Assembly (NCBI GenBank): GCA_029250825.1
Contig: JAQXEN010000061.1
Location: forward strand, 1 to 64,000
DNA: 64,000 nt
Reading direction: 5' to 3'
Source: Porticoccaceae bacterium
Lineage (GTDB): Bacteria > Pseudomonadota > Gammaproteobacteria > Pseudomonadales > Porticoccaceae
The notes below the pieces were generated by a model, which saw only the letters and a program-made list of their open reading frames with translations, ran no database searches and was not told where the DNA came from. Position 1 is the stretch's first letter. Each line of letters begins with the position of its first letter. Shown piece after piece: positions 45,711 to 54,771 of the stretch. The position numbers and the translations under genes are program-made.

Positions 45711-45785
45711 GAGATCTCTTATATTGGGTCGAGGCAACAGGGTCTTTTTATATTATCCACAGCGACCAGTGCGACAGAGGATCTC
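45711..45785. repeat. Decayed composite element E
   Basis: Left part 45711-45740 (GAGATCTCTTATATTGGG to CAACAG) matches element D at most positions. The right part, about 45751-45785, keeps ATCC, GCGAC and AGGATCTC only. Located in the promoter region of the TetR gene. Confidence 0.6.
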
Positions 45786-45928
45786 ACTCCAAGCTATGGT
45801 TAATAATTATACTTTATAGGAAAATAACATACTCGACTACTAGTTCCGTATGAATTGAGAGCCACTTGAGAACAGAATAAGAGTCAAATGAGAGCCAAAT
45901 GAGAATCTAGGGATGCTTACAGGAAAGC
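45786..45928. promoter_or_regulatory. Region between the TauE gene end and element E
   Basis: Holds AATAACATACT (45823-45833), shared with the palindrome at 40340, inside a CATAC-N15-GTATG dyad (45828-45852). Short AAATGAGAGCC-like repeats lie at about 45855-45905. It lies upstream of the TetR gene on the minus strand, so autoregulation is plausible. Confidence 0.35.
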
Positions 45929-46687
45929 TTAAAAGGCGCTGAAGATCATTTTAGCTGCGGCAATAATCAGCACCCCTGCAAGGAGCTTGCGCAGCACGGT
46001 GGAACTGGCGCGATGAGATGCCAGCTCTGCCCCAAGCAGGCAGCCGGCAAAGGCTGCGAGCATTAACCAACCGCTACCCAAGGGCCAGGGCTGTGCGCTG
46101 ACAACATAGCCAGCTAGCCCAGCAATAGAGTTAAGCAAAATAAAACCAGCGGCAACCGCTGTGCTTTGACGCACCGTGCACCAGCCAAAAATCAGTATCA
46201 GTGGGCTTAAAAAAACTCCGCCACCGATCCCGGTCAAACCTGCAGAGAAACCCAACAACAGACCCACGGCTATTATAAGCCACAGTGCCGGCAACCGAAT
46301 TTGCTGGCTAGCTTTATTGGTCACCAGCATACGCACTGCCGCCAAGCCCAGCAACAGACCCACCAATAGACGATAACTGAGAACATCCACAACCCACAGT
46401 CCGCCGACAAAAGCCGCCGGTGTGGAGGCCATCACCAGTGGCCAGAACAGCCTATGGGGCATTAGTTTGTAGGGTTGAAAGCGGTATAGCAGCCAGCAGG
46501 TAACCACTATATTCATGACCAGCGCCGCGGGTCGCATCTCCTGCGGTGCCAGCCCCCACAGGGCCATAGCCGCCAGATAGCCAGAGGCACCACCGTGGCC
46601 TACAGATGAGTAGAGCACAGCCATTAAGGCTATGGTAGCAAGTAACCAGTAGGAGTATTCAAAGACAAAGAGTGACTCTAACAGCAT
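45929..46687 (-). CDS. TauE/SafE-family anion exporter
   Basis: 252 residues, about eight membrane helices. Two halves with the family repeats SVGHGGASGYLAAMALWG and GFSAGLTGIGGGVFLSPLIL. Candidate substrates are sulfite, sulfonates or other organic anions. It follows moaA by 5 bases and is therefore the last gene of the Mo-cofactor operon; a link to molybdenum or sulfur metabolism is suggested by position only. Confidence 0.88.
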   Translation of the reverse strand: MLLESLFVFEYSYWLLATIALMAVLYSSVGHGGASGYLAAMALWGLAPQEMRPAALVMNIVVTCWLLYRFQPYKLMPHRLFWPLVMASTPAAFVGGLWVVDVLSYRLLVGLLLGLAAVRMLVTNKASQQIRLPALWLIIAVGLLLGFSAGLTGIGGGVFLSPLILIFGWCTVRQSTAVAAGFILLNSIAGLAGYVVSAQPWPLGSGWLMLAAFAGCLLGAELASHRASSTVLRKLLAGVLIIAAAKMIFSAF

Positions 46688-46692
46688 TGACC

Positions 46693-47703
46693 TCAGCCGC
46701 CGGTCATATTCATAAAGCGCACTATATCCACCTGCTCCGGATCAAAGTGATGACGCTCCGGCTTATTGCCAATGGCTTCGACGATTTTGCTTTTTAGCAG
46801 CTCCCCATCGCCGGGATGACTGCGTAAAATTTCCCGCAAATCAAGGCTATCTTGATTGCCGAGACAGAGCAACAGACGCCCTTCCGCGGTCATGCGCACA
46901 CGGTTGCAGGATTCGCAGAAATTATTCGACATGGGTGAGATAAAGCCGATTTTACTGTCGCTGTTGGCCACCTGCATATAGCGGGACGGGCCGCCGGTGC
47001 TCTCGGCACTGTCGATCATGCTGAACTCTGCGGCTAACTGCTCGCGAATCTGGGCGCTGGTAATCTGGGTGTTGACTCGCTTATGAGAGGATATTTCCCC
47101 CAGCGGCATCTCCTCGATAAAGGAAATATCCATGGCGTTATCCACCGCAAAGCGCGCGAGATCCAACACTTCATCATCATTGAATCCGGCCAGAATTACG
47201 GCATTAAGTTTAATCTTCTGAAAACCAACGGCACCAGCAGCATGAATGCCTTGAAGTACCTGGCTGAGATCACCCACCCGGGTAAGCTGCTTAAAACGCT
47301 CGGATTTTAGGCTGTCGACACTGATATTTAATCTTGAGATGCCCGCATCTTTTAATGGCTGAGCCATAGTCGGCAACAGCAGTCCATTGGTCGTCATGGT
47401 CAGTTCGTCGAGGCCGGGCAAAGCGGAGAGGGAACTCACTAATTTAATAATATCCCGGCGAATCAGCGGCTCGCCGCCGGTAAGGCGAATCTTGCGAATA
47501 CCCAGCTCGACAAAAGCCGTTGCTGCATCGCGCAGTTCTTCGAGAGAGAGAATCTGCTGTTTCGGCAGAAAGGTCATCTCCTCGGCCATGCAGTAAGTGC
47601 AGCGCAGATTACAGCGATCAGTCACCGATAGGCGCAGGTAATTTACCGAGCGACCGAAAGGATCAATAAGTGACTTGGGCTGAGTCAAGGCGATGACGTC
47701 CAT
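46693..47703 (-). CDS. moaA: GTP 3',8-cyclase MoaA
   Basis: 336 residues. Radical SAM cluster CNLRCTYCM, IRKIRLTGGEPLIRRDI, and second cluster region NFCESCNRVRMTAEG; ends in the conserved Gly-Gly (MNMTGG) needed for activity. First committed step of molybdopterin synthesis from GTP. Nine bases after moeA. Confidence 0.97.
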   Translation of the reverse strand: MDVIALTQPKSLIDPFGRSVNYLRLSVTDRCNLRCTYCMAEEMTFLPKQQILSLEELRDAATAFVELGIRKIRLTGGEPLIRRDIIKLVSSLSALPGLDELTMTTNGLLLPTMAQPLKDAGISRLNISVDSLKSERFKQLTRVGDLSQVLQGIHAAGAVGFQKIKLNAVILAGFNDDEVLDLARFAVDNAMDISFIEEMPLGEISSHKRVNTQITSAQIREQLAAEFSMIDSAESTGGPSRYMQVANSDSKIGFISPMSNNFCESCNRVRMTAEGRLLLCLGNQDSLDLREILRSHPGDGELLKSKIVEAIGNKPERHHFDPEQVDIVRFMNMTGG

Positions 47704-47712
47704 ATGATTGAT

Positions 47713-48894
47713 TTAGCTGGCGTAGGGTAGCACATCCACCAGATCTCCAACTACGATAGTCTGGCCGCTGAGTTGCCTAACAAAGACATCACCCCAGCTG
47801 GCCGAGGCCAGTACACCGCTGCTTTGATTGGGGTAAATCGCGACACCACCGTCTTCCAATCGCGCCCGCAGATAGACCTCGCGACCCTCCCCGCTCTTGG
47901 CAAACTGCGCCTGAGCCTTTAAAAATTTCGGCGCTGTCTCAGCCAAGCCCTGACGGGCGAGCAGAAATGGCCGCGCCAGAATCATAAAGGTGACAAATAC
48001 CGATGCCGGATTGCCAGGTAGTCCAATAAAGGGTTTATTGGCCACATGACCAAAGGCCAAAGGCTTGCCCGGCTTGATTGCCACTTTCCAAAAGTTAAGC
48101 TCACCGGCTTTGGCCACGGCATCTTTGACATAGTCTTCGTCGCCAACAGAGACGCCCCCAGCACTAAGGATAATATCCCCCAGTTCAGCGGCTCGAACGA
48201 GCACCGCATCAGTGGCTTCGGCGCTATCCGCCACGGTGCCTAAATCTACCGCAATCATGCCCAGAGACTGAATTAAGCCAATTAGAGTGGCGCGGTTGGA
48301 GTTATAGATCTGTCCAGCCTGGAGGTCAGTGCCCGGCTCCACCAGCTCATCACCGGTTGAGAAAATTGCCACTCGCAGCGGCTTAAACAGCTCGACAGTT
48401 TTGATACCAAAGGAGGATAACAAGCCCATTTCCTGAGCCCGCACTCGGGTGCCTGCGGTCAAAATAATCTGGCCGGCCCGAATATCCTGCCCTTGGGATC
48501 TGACATTGGCACTGACTTTTACCGCGCTATCCAGACTAACTATTTGGTTTTGTTCGCTGCAGTTTTCCTGCATGGCAACGGTATCGGCACCCGGGGGAAT
48601 TTCTGCCCCGGTAAAAATTCGCGCCACACTATTGGGCACCAGTGGCTGTGGTGCGGTACCAGCGGCAATACGCTGACTGAGGGGCAATTGAAATTGATTA
48701 GCGCTGGCCTCGGCATAACAGAAGGCATAGCCATCCATTGCACTGTTGTCGGCGGGAGGCACATCAATTGAGGCGCAAATATCCTCCGCCAAAATACGGC
48801 CAAGGCTATCGACTACAGATAGCTGCTCGGTTGCCGGCGTCACCTTAGAACCACTGGCGACAAGCTGATTAATAGCCTCCGAGACACTGAGCAT
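47713..48894 (-). CDS. moeA: Molybdopterin molybdenumtransferase MoeA
   Basis: 393 residues. PPADNSAMDGYAF, VKVSANVRSQGQDIRAG, FSTGDELVEPG, SAGGVSVGDEDYVKDA and GLPGNPASVFVTF. Inserts molybdate into adenylylated molybdopterin. Its start overlaps the moaB stop by one base (TAATG). Confidence 0.96.
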   Translation of the reverse strand: MLSVSEAINQLVASGSKVTPATEQLSVVDSLGRILAEDICASIDVPPADNSAMDGYAFCYAEASANQFQLPLSQRIAAGTAPQPLVPNSVARIFTGAEIPPGADTVAMQENCSEQNQIVSLDSAVKVSANVRSQGQDIRAGQIILTAGTRVRAQEMGLLSSFGIKTVELFKPLRVAIFSTGDELVEPGTDLQAGQIYNSNRATLIGLIQSLGMIAVDLGTVADSAEATDAVLVRAAELGDIILSAGGVSVGDEDYVKDAVAKAGELNFWKVAIKPGKPLAFGHVANKPFIGLPGNPASVFVTFMILARPFLLARQGLAETAPKFLKAQAQFAKSGEGREVYLRARLEDGGVAIYPNQSSGVLASASWGDVFVRQLSGQTIVVGDLVDVLPYAS

Positions 48895-49418
48895 TATTGT
48901 GACTTCTTGCGGACATGCTGAACAAAGTTGCAGGGTTGGAAGGTACTATCTAGCTGCTGTTTGATAATGCCATTCCAGCCGGTTTTACAGGCACCGGTGG
49001 ACCCCGGCACGCAGAAAATGGCGGTATTGTTAGACAGCCCGGCGAGACAGCGAGACTGCACAGTGGAGGTGCCAATTTCTTCGTAGGAGAGCTGACGAAA
49101 GAGTTCACCAAAGCCTTCAATATGCTTGTCAAACAGCGGCGACAGAGCTTCAGGAGTGCTGTCACGGCCGGTAAAGCCAGTACCACCGGTGGTGATAATC
49201 ACCTCCACTTGGGGATCGGCAATCCAGTTGGAGACCGCTGCGCGCATTTGGTAGATATCATCGATAACCAGTTTGCGATCCGCGAGGTGGTGCCCCTCCT
49301 CCTCCAGCGCTTGCTGCAGAAATGAACCACTGGTGTCAGTTTCCAGACTGCGGGTGTCTGATACCGTGAGTATGGCGATTTTTACAAAACGTCTGGGGGC
49401 TGATACATCGTGAGCCAC
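48894..49418 (-). CDS. moaB: Molybdopterin adenylyltransferase-family protein MoaB
   Basis: 174 residues from a GTG start (49418) with AGGAG upstream. [36 protein letters not shown] and [14 protein letters not shown] define the MogA/MoaB group; length and tail favour MoaB. Activates molybdopterin by adenylylation before MoeA. There is a 69-base gap after moeB. Confidence 0.93.
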   Translation of the reverse strand: MAHDVSAPRRFVKIAILTVSDTRSLETDTSGSFLQQALEEEGHHLADRKLVIDDIYQMRAAVSNWIADPQVEVIITTGGTGFTGRDSTPEALSPLFDKHIEGFGELFRQLSYEEIGTSTVQSRCLAGLSNNTAIFCVPGSTGACKTGWNGIIKQQLDSTFQPCNFVQHVRKKSQ

Positions 49419-49487
49419 GTCTACTACTCCTATTGTTGATATTTAATTCGTTAGTCTCTCAGTCAAGGCCTCAGCCAAGTCTGGAGT

Positions 49488-50237
49488 TTATCCAGCCTCG
49501 CCACAAACCAAGCAATCACTCTTTGCCTTGGCCGCCAGAGCCAACCAGCGCCCGGCCTTGCCGTCATAGCGTTGCATTTCACCATGCTGTTGAAAATAGC
49601 CCAGCAGCATTCTGATCACTGTGGTCGCCTGCAAGCTACCCATAGCACCTAGCACTGGACCCACCACGCCAGAGTTAGAGCAATTCTGCATGGGCTCTGG
49701 GGAGTTCTTATCAATAATACAATTAAGGCACAGGGTTGAATGGGCGGGAAAATCAAAGGCCATTAATTGCCCCTCCCAGCCCAGTGCCGAGGCACTGACA
49801 AAGCCAATCTTGTTGTTATGACAGCGGCTATTGATCAACTGCCGAGCGGCTAGATTGTCTGTGCAATCCACAACAATATCCTGATTGTCGATCAATTCTT
49901 CACTTATCTCACTGCTGTAACTACTGATGCTGATATGGGGATTTAATGCACTCAGTTCACGCTCAGCGCATTTGACCTTGTGCTCGCCACAGTCCGTGTC
50001 GGTATAGAGAATCTGACGCTGAAGATTACTCAGCTCCACATGATCTGGATCGCAGAGCGATAATTGACCCACTCCCGCAGCGGCCAAATACAGGGCGACC
50101 GGACAGCCGAGACCGCCGAGACCGACAATTAATACCCGTGCCTGTGAGAGTTTCTGTTGCCCTGCCTCGCCAATATCATCCATTAACAGATGACGGCTGT
50201 AGCGCATAAATTGATCGTGGCTGAGTTCCGTACTCAC
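49488..50237 (-). CDS. moeB: Molybdopterin-synthase adenylyltransferase MoeB
   Basis: 249 residues, same length as E. coli MoeB. GTG start (50237) overlaps the mobA stop (GTGA). ATP site VLIVGLGGLGCPVALYLAA, VDCTDNLAAR, and zinc pairs in TLCLNCI and DCLVCGEAG. Adenylates the MoaD C-terminus. A ThiF role cannot be excluded by sequence alone, but the operon settles it. Confidence 0.94.
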   Translation of the reverse strand: MSTELSHDQFMRYSRHLLMDDIGEAGQQKLSQARVLIVGLGGLGCPVALYLAAAGVGQLSLCDPDHVELSNLQRQILYTDTDCGEHKVKCAERELSALNPHISISSYSSEISEELIDNQDIVVDCTDNLAARQLINSRCHNNKIGFVSASALGWEGQLMAFDFPAHSTLCLNCIIDKNSPEPMQNCSNSGVVGPVLGAMGSLQATTVIRMLLGYFQQHGEMQRYDGKAGRWLALAAKAKSDCLVCGEAG

Positions 50238-50827
50238 AGTAACAGCCCCTCCGCCTCGGCCAAATCGTCCAGGGTATTGATATTAAAAAACGGATTGATA
50301 GGCTGCTCTGGCCAGTCGAGATAGACGGTTTTGAGTTCAGCTAAGAGTGACTTAAACCCCCCCTGATTTTGCCTCAACAGCGACTCTTCAACAGCGGGCA
50401 AAATACGCTTATTCCAAAGGGAAAAGGTCGGTTGAGCAAATCCCTGATAGCGGATACAGGCGATGTCTGCATCATTAACAACCATCGACTGATATAACTC
50501 GGAGACCAAATTGTCAGGGATAAATGGCCCATCACAGGGCGCGATCATCAGGTAGTCAGCATCGCTTAGCTGATCACTTTTTAAAGCACTCCAGAGGCCC
50601 GTAAGGGGTCCCTTATAACCCTCGACTCGATCGGCAATTACCGGCAGCGACTGCGCGCCGCAGAGTGCTGGGTCAGCGTTGATAAACAGCGCTGTCACCT
50701 GAGATTCGAGACGCGTAACAACATGTTCGAGGAGCGTCTTATTACCTAGAATTGACATTAACTTATCCCCGCAAGCCATTCTGCTAGAACGTCCTGCAGC
50801 CAAAATAAGCCCATCAATATTATTCAT
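50234..50827 (-). CDS. mobA: Molybdenum cofactor guanylyltransferase MobA
   Basis: 197 residues from ATG 50827, which overlaps the moaE end by 8 bases; a frame extending to 50899 lies inside moaE. Nucleotidyltransferase motif LILAAGRSSRMACGDKLMS, then PVIADRVEGYKGPLTGLWSAL and MIAPCDGPFIPDNLV. Converts Mo-molybdopterin to the guanine dinucleotide cofactor used by DMSO-reductase-family enzymes such as the formate dehydrogenase in this window. Confidence 0.92.
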   Translation of the reverse strand: MNNIDGLILAAGRSSRMACGDKLMSILGNKTLLEHVVTRLESQVTALFINADPALCGAQSLPVIADRVEGYKGPLTGLWSALKSDQLSDADYLMIAPCDGPFIPDNLVSELYQSMVVNDADIACIRYQGFAQPTFSLWNKRILPAVEESLLRQNQGGFKSLLAELKTVYLDWPEQPINPFFNINTLDDLAEAEGLLL

Positions 50828-51302
50828 CGGCGACACCATCCCAGCGTGCTGCGGCCTGCTGATCTGAGGCTTTACTCTCGATCCACTGGTGCTTGCCATT
50901 GCCCTTTACCGACTTCCAAAAGGTCGCTTGGGTCTTGAGATAGTCCATCAAAAACTGTGCCGCTTCAAAGGCATCGGCACGGTGCTCGCTGGCCACCCCA
51001 ACCAAGACAATTTGCTCCATCGGCAGCAATTCCCCGACTCGGTGGATGACGGTTGTGGCGATTAGATCCCAGCGCGAGTTGGCCTGTTCAACGATGTTTT
51101 TCAGCAGACTTTCGGTCATGCCCGGATAGTGCTGTAGGTTTAAAGAGTCGATCCTTTCCGACCCTTCAGGGCTGAGCTCAAAATCACGTACTAGACCCGA
51201 AAAGGTCACCACCGCGCCCACAGTAGAATGACCCTGGCGAAGCAGTTGATACTCCTCGGCCAAGTCAAAATCCTGCTGCTGAATACGGATGCGAGTGGTC
51301 AT
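50820..51302 (-). CDS. moaE: Molybdopterin synthase catalytic subunit MoaE
   Basis: 160 residues. GAVVTFSGLVRD, LNLQHYPGMTESLL, TVIHRVGELLPMEQIVLVGV, HRADAFEAAQFLMDYLKT and FWKSV with the active-site Lys. Joins with MoaD to convert cyclic pyranopterin to molybdopterin. Two bases after moaD. Confidence 0.96.
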   Translation of the reverse strand: MTTRIRIQQQDFDLAEEYQLLRQGHSTVGAVVTFSGLVRDFELSPEGSERIDSLNLQHYPGMTESLLKNIVEQANSRWDLIATTVIHRVGELLPMEQIVLVGVASEHRADAFEAAQFLMDYLKTQATFWKSVKGNGKHQWIESKASDQQAAARWDGVADE

Positions 51303-51304
51303 AA

Positions 51305-51544
51305 CTAACCGCCGGTTACTGGTGGCAAAAATGCCACTTCGCTGCCATCAAATAGAGGCTGATCCCAACCGACAATCATCTTGTTAACCGATACCAAGAC
51401 CTGTGGCTGTTGTAACTCTCGAGCCAGATCGGGAAAATCTGCCGTCAATAACTGACGAATCTCAGCCGGAGTTGAGGCCTCTATGGTCGGTGGCACCTGC
51501 GTGGCAAAGTCACCCAGGCGACCAAAAAATAATAGATTAATCAT
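51305..51544 (-). CDS. moaD: Molybdopterin synthase sulfur carrier MoaD
   Basis: 79 residues, ubiquitin-like fold, ending in the required Gly-Gly (LPPVTGG). [16 protein letters not shown] starts 8 bases inside moaC. Thiocarboxylated at its C-terminus after MoeB adenylation. Confidence 0.95.
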   Translation of the reverse strand: MINLLFFGRLGDFATQVPPTIEASTPAEIRQLLTADFPDLARELQQPQVLVSVNKMIVGWDQPLFDGSEVAFLPPVTGG

Positions 51545-52010
51545 TTGTCGACCAGTCTCCGGATTTGCCGCCGGTCTTTTCCAGCAGCTTGGTTTCGCGA
51601 ATTACCATGCCCTTATCCAGACCTTTGCACATATCGTAAACCGTCAGTGCGGCAACCGAGGCGGCGGTGAGAGCTTCCATTTCAACTCCAGTCTTGCCGG
51701 TGGTCTTGCACAGGGCGCTAATTACTAGGCTATTGCCCTGCAGTTCGATATCCACAGTGATTTTGGACAGGGGCAATGGATGGCACAGGGGAATCAGGTC
51801 GCTACATTTTTTTGCCCCCTGAATAGCGGCAATTCTTACCGTGGCAAATAGATCCCCTTTCGGCAGGCTGTTATCAGTGATCGCCTCCACAATAGCTGGA
51901 GTCAGCTCAACCTGTGATTGCGCTATAGCGGTGCGCAGGGTGTCCGACTTGGCAGACACATCGACCATATGGGCTTCGCCATTGGCGTTTAGGTGGGTCA
52001 GGCTCGACAT
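51537..52010 (-). CDS. moaC: Cyclic pyranopterin monophosphate synthase MoaC
   Basis: 157 residues starting [20 protein letters not shown] at 52010, aligning with the E. coli start; a Met five codons earlier is possible. [18 protein letters not shown] and [21 protein letters not shown] contain the active-site residues. First gene of the eight-gene Moco operon. No molybdenum-cofactor riboswitch is evident in the 83-base upstream gap. Confidence 0.96.
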   Translation of the reverse strand: MSSLTHLNANGEAHMVDVSAKSDTLRTAIAQSQVELTPAIVEAITDNSLPKGDLFATVRIAAIQGAKKCSDLIPLCHPLPLSKITVDIELQGNSLVISALCKTTGKTGVEMEALTAASVAALTVYDMCKGLDKGMVIRETKLLEKTGGKSGDWSTND

Positions 52011-52093
52011 AGGACTTACAACCATTAATACACTGAATAGCTGTTCATTATGTCAAAGTCTGACAGGCATAGACACGCTTTAAGCCTGTCTAA

Positions 52094-52765
52094 TCACTTT
52101 AAAAAGGTGGCTGTATCACTTAGGGGTAAGCGCTGGATATTTGGTACTAGAGCGCCCTCTGCAGGATAACCCACCACTAACAGCAGGAATGGTCGTTCAT
52201 GACTCGGGCGCTGGAGAATTTCCGTGAGAAATTTCATTGGACTCGGGGTGTGAGTCAAGGTTGCCAGCCCCGCCTTGTGCAGGGCGGTAATCAGCATGCC
52301 AGTAGCAATACCAACGGACTCAGGGGTGTAATAATTTTTGTGTTTGGTGCCATCGGCATCAATGGTGACCTTTTTCAGAAAGATCGCAATCAGTGCCGGG
52401 GCGGTTTCGAGAAAAGGTTTGCTGGCATCAGTGCCCAGGGGAGCCAGAGCATCGAGCCATTCGTCCGAGGCGCGGTGTCTATAGAGTTCCCGCTCCTCTT
52501 TTTCAGCAGCCTGACGAATCTGTGTTTTTAGCTCTGGATTCTGCACTACAACAAAGTGCCAAGGCTGCATATTGGCGCCACTGGGGGCGGTGCCTGCGGC
52601 CAAGATAGCACTCTCAAGCACGGAGTCGGGAATTGGCTGAGGGGAGAAATCCCGCACTGAGCGGCGCGTGGCCATCTGCTGATAAAACGCCTGAGCTGCC
52701 CGCTCCATATGCTCGGGCTCTTGAACGGCAAAATTAAGCGGGATAAAACCTTTGGATTCAGCCAT
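52094..52765 (-). CDS. Nitroreductase-family flavoprotein, iodotyrosine-deiodinase (IYD)-like
   Basis: 223 residues. FMN-binding MATRRSVRDFSPQPIP and GTAPSGANMQPWHFVVVQ. Then EEERELYRHRASDEWLDAL and KPFLETAPALIAIFLK hold Glu, Tyr and Lys at positions equivalent to the IYD substrate lid. The end VGYPAEGALVPNIQR also matches IYD. Bacterial homologues dehalogenate halotyrosines reductively; the true substrate here is unknown. Same strand as the moa operon, 83 bases upstream of moaC. Confidence 0.82.
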   Translation of the reverse strand: MAESKGFIPLNFAVQEPEHMERAAQAFYQQMATRRSVRDFSPQPIPDSVLESAILAAGTAPSGANMQPWHFVVVQNPELKTQIRQAAEKEERELYRHRASDEWLDALAPLGTDASKPFLETAPALIAIFLKKVTIDADGTKHKNYYTPESVGIATGMLITALHKAGLATLTHTPSPMKFLTEILQRPSHERPFLLLVVGYPAEGALVPNIQRLPLSDTATFLK

Positions 52766-52881
52766 CGAAATTCTCTTGACGAGGTTAGCGTGCTTTTAAG
52801 CTAGCACTTGAACCGGCATTTAAATCGGCATCTAAGCCGAGAACTCAGTCTAAGAGATTTTCTCGATGGGCGTTAACTCTT

Positions 52882-53832
52882 TCATTGTTTGCATTGATAC
52901 ATCAGCGCATCACCCTCTGCCAGCAGCGCGCCAACATCACCGTGAATCTGAGGGTCAAAGTCGACAATGCCAAAGGAAAAGTCGATTCTGTAGTCGTGGC
53001 TGGCTTTCCGATTGTACTCATCCACCGTCCCCTGCAGTCTAGCAATTACATCTACCGCCGACGCTTTTGGCGTATCCAGCAGCAGTGCAGCAAACTCATC
53101 GCCACCAATGCGTGCCACCAGATCGGATTCGCGCAAAGTTTTATGCAAGATGCTGGCAAAGGTCACCAGTGCTCGATCGCCTTCTACGTGGCCATAGCTG
53201 TCATTGATCAACTTAAATTTATCCAAATCAAAAAACACCAGAGAGGCAGACATCTTTTGCCGTACGCACATGCTGATCGCGTGGCCAACCAGAGTCATAA
53301 AACCCCGGCGATTAGAGATCTCTGTCAGCTCATCCAATACCGCCAACTGCAACGCCGCCAACTCCTGTTCAGCCATTGCCGCAAGGTCTTTAAGCGCACG
53401 TAGATCTTGGTCGCTAAAATCCCGCGGTTTGTCATCAATAATGCATAGCGTACCCATTTGACTGCCATTTAATGCGCGCAGAGGGCAGCCTGCATAGAAA
53501 CGAATATTGGGATCATCAAGCACCAGAGGATTATCATGAAACCGCTCATCCGCTGAGGCGTCGGGGATAATAAAGGCGTTATCACCGAGAATGGCATGGC
53601 CGCAAAAGGAGATATCTCGCGGGGTTTCGGACACCGGCAGGCCAACGTACGACTTAAACCACTGACGGTTTTCATCAACCAGACTTACCAGGGCGATGGG
53701 CACATTAAAAAGCCGCCTGGCCATGCGGGTCAGACGGTCGAAGCGCTCTTCTTGGGGGGTTTCTAATATATCTAATGATCTGAGGGTCTCAAGCCGTGTT
53801 GCCTCGTTCTGAGGAAATTCTGGCATTTTCAT
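52882..53832 (-). CDS. GAF-GGDEF diguanylate cyclase
   Basis: 316 residues. An N-terminal GAF domain (about 25-160; NVPIALVSLVDENRQWFKSY, FCGHAILGDNAFIIPDA, YAGCPLRALNGSQMGTLCII) is joined by a helix to a C-terminal GGDEF domain. The active site is intact (ARIGGDEFAALLL) with an RESD inhibitory I-site five residues before it. Makes cyclic di-GMP in the cytosol; no membrane segment. Single gene, 117 bases from the nitroreductase gene. Confidence 0.93.
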   Translation of the reverse strand: MKMPEFPQNEATRLETLRSLDILETPQEERFDRLTRMARRLFNVPIALVSLVDENRQWFKSYVGLPVSETPRDISFCGHAILGDNAFIIPDASADERFHDNPLVLDDPNIRFYAGCPLRALNGSQMGTLCIIDDKPRDFSDQDLRALKDLAAMAEQELAALQLAVLDELTEISNRRGFMTLVGHAISMCVRQKMSASLVFFDLDKFKLINDSYGHVEGDRALVTFASILHKTLRESDLVARIGGDEFAALLLDTPKASAVDVIARLQGTVDEYNRKASHDYRIDFSFGIVDFDPQIHGDVGALLAEGDALMYQCKQ

Positions 53833-54028
53833 AAAGAGTCTCCGCTCTCAACTGCGTTGTCCTGTTTCTCTAAATAGGTACCTAGTCTTCCCTCGAGGGG
53901 TAGAGACCTTTATGCACACAATCTTATCTAAGCTTAGGCCAAAATATGAATAGAGGAGCTGTCTTTACTGGCGTGAGTCAGCAGTGACGTTTTTAGAATG
54001 GAATATAGTGTGATGAAACCCAGGCGAC

Positions 54029-54577
54029 TTATCTTTGGGCGAACAGATCAGAGGTGATATTTCTAGGGTCAGCACCCTGCTCTAAGTGCAGCAGGCGTTT
54101 CTTAAGTGGCAGCCCGCCACCATAGCCGACCAAGGCTCCATTGGAACCAATGATACGGTGGCAGGGAATTATCAGAGATATTGCATTGGCGCCGTTAGCG
54201 GCAGCCACAGCGCGGACCGCCTTAGCATTACCGATGCGCTTAGATAGCTGAAGATAACTACTGGTTTCACCATAGGGAATCTCCAACAAAGCCTGCCAAA
54301 CGGTTTTTTGGAAGTCACTGCCTACCATCAGCAGAGGAATATCAAACAGTTTACGAGTACCGCAAAAGTAGTCCTCTATTTGGACTCTAGCTGCCTGAAG
54401 AGTCGCATCATCCTGTTCAACAAATTCGGCCTCCAGACCCTTCTTGAGACGCTGGTCAACAGCAGCTCGCATTTTGCGGTAGTGAAAATCTAATAGGCAG
54501 AGCTTCTTGTCGAAGGATCCCAGGATAAATTCAGTCTGTTGGGTTTTATAGAACTGGATATTGATGTGATTGGTCAC
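54029..54577 (-). CDS. ogt: Methylated-DNA--protein-cysteine methyltransferase
   Basis: 182 residues, GTG start at 54577. The active-site Cys is in SLIIPCHRIIGSNGALVGYG, preceded by FQKTVWQALLEIPYGETSSY and RAVAAANGANA. Removes O6-alkylguanine by suicide transfer. The N-terminal domain resembles Ogt rather than Ada, since no Ada zinc or AraC domains are present. Confidence 0.95.
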   Translation of the reverse strand: MTNHINIQFYKTQQTEFILGSFDKKLCLLDFHYRKMRAAVDQRLKKGLEAEFVEQDDATLQAARVQIEDYFCGTRKLFDIPLLMVGSDFQKTVWQALLEIPYGETSSYLQLSKRIGNAKAVRAVAAANGANAISLIIPCHRIIGSNGALVGYGGGLPLKKRLLHLEQGADPRNITSDLFAQR

Positions 54578-54771
54578 AACTCATCTCAATAGAAGTGGTG
54601 AAATTGAACCTAAAGATAGCCGCGCGCACAGGTCTCTGCCAGAAAAACTAACCTACCGTTGCGATAAAAGCTTCAAAACCACCATCCCACGGAAACCTTG
54701 GCAGAACAAAGCCGCAAGGCATCTCTGCAACCTTCAGCAGCCCACTGTCATAGCCGACAGCGTAAGCCCTT

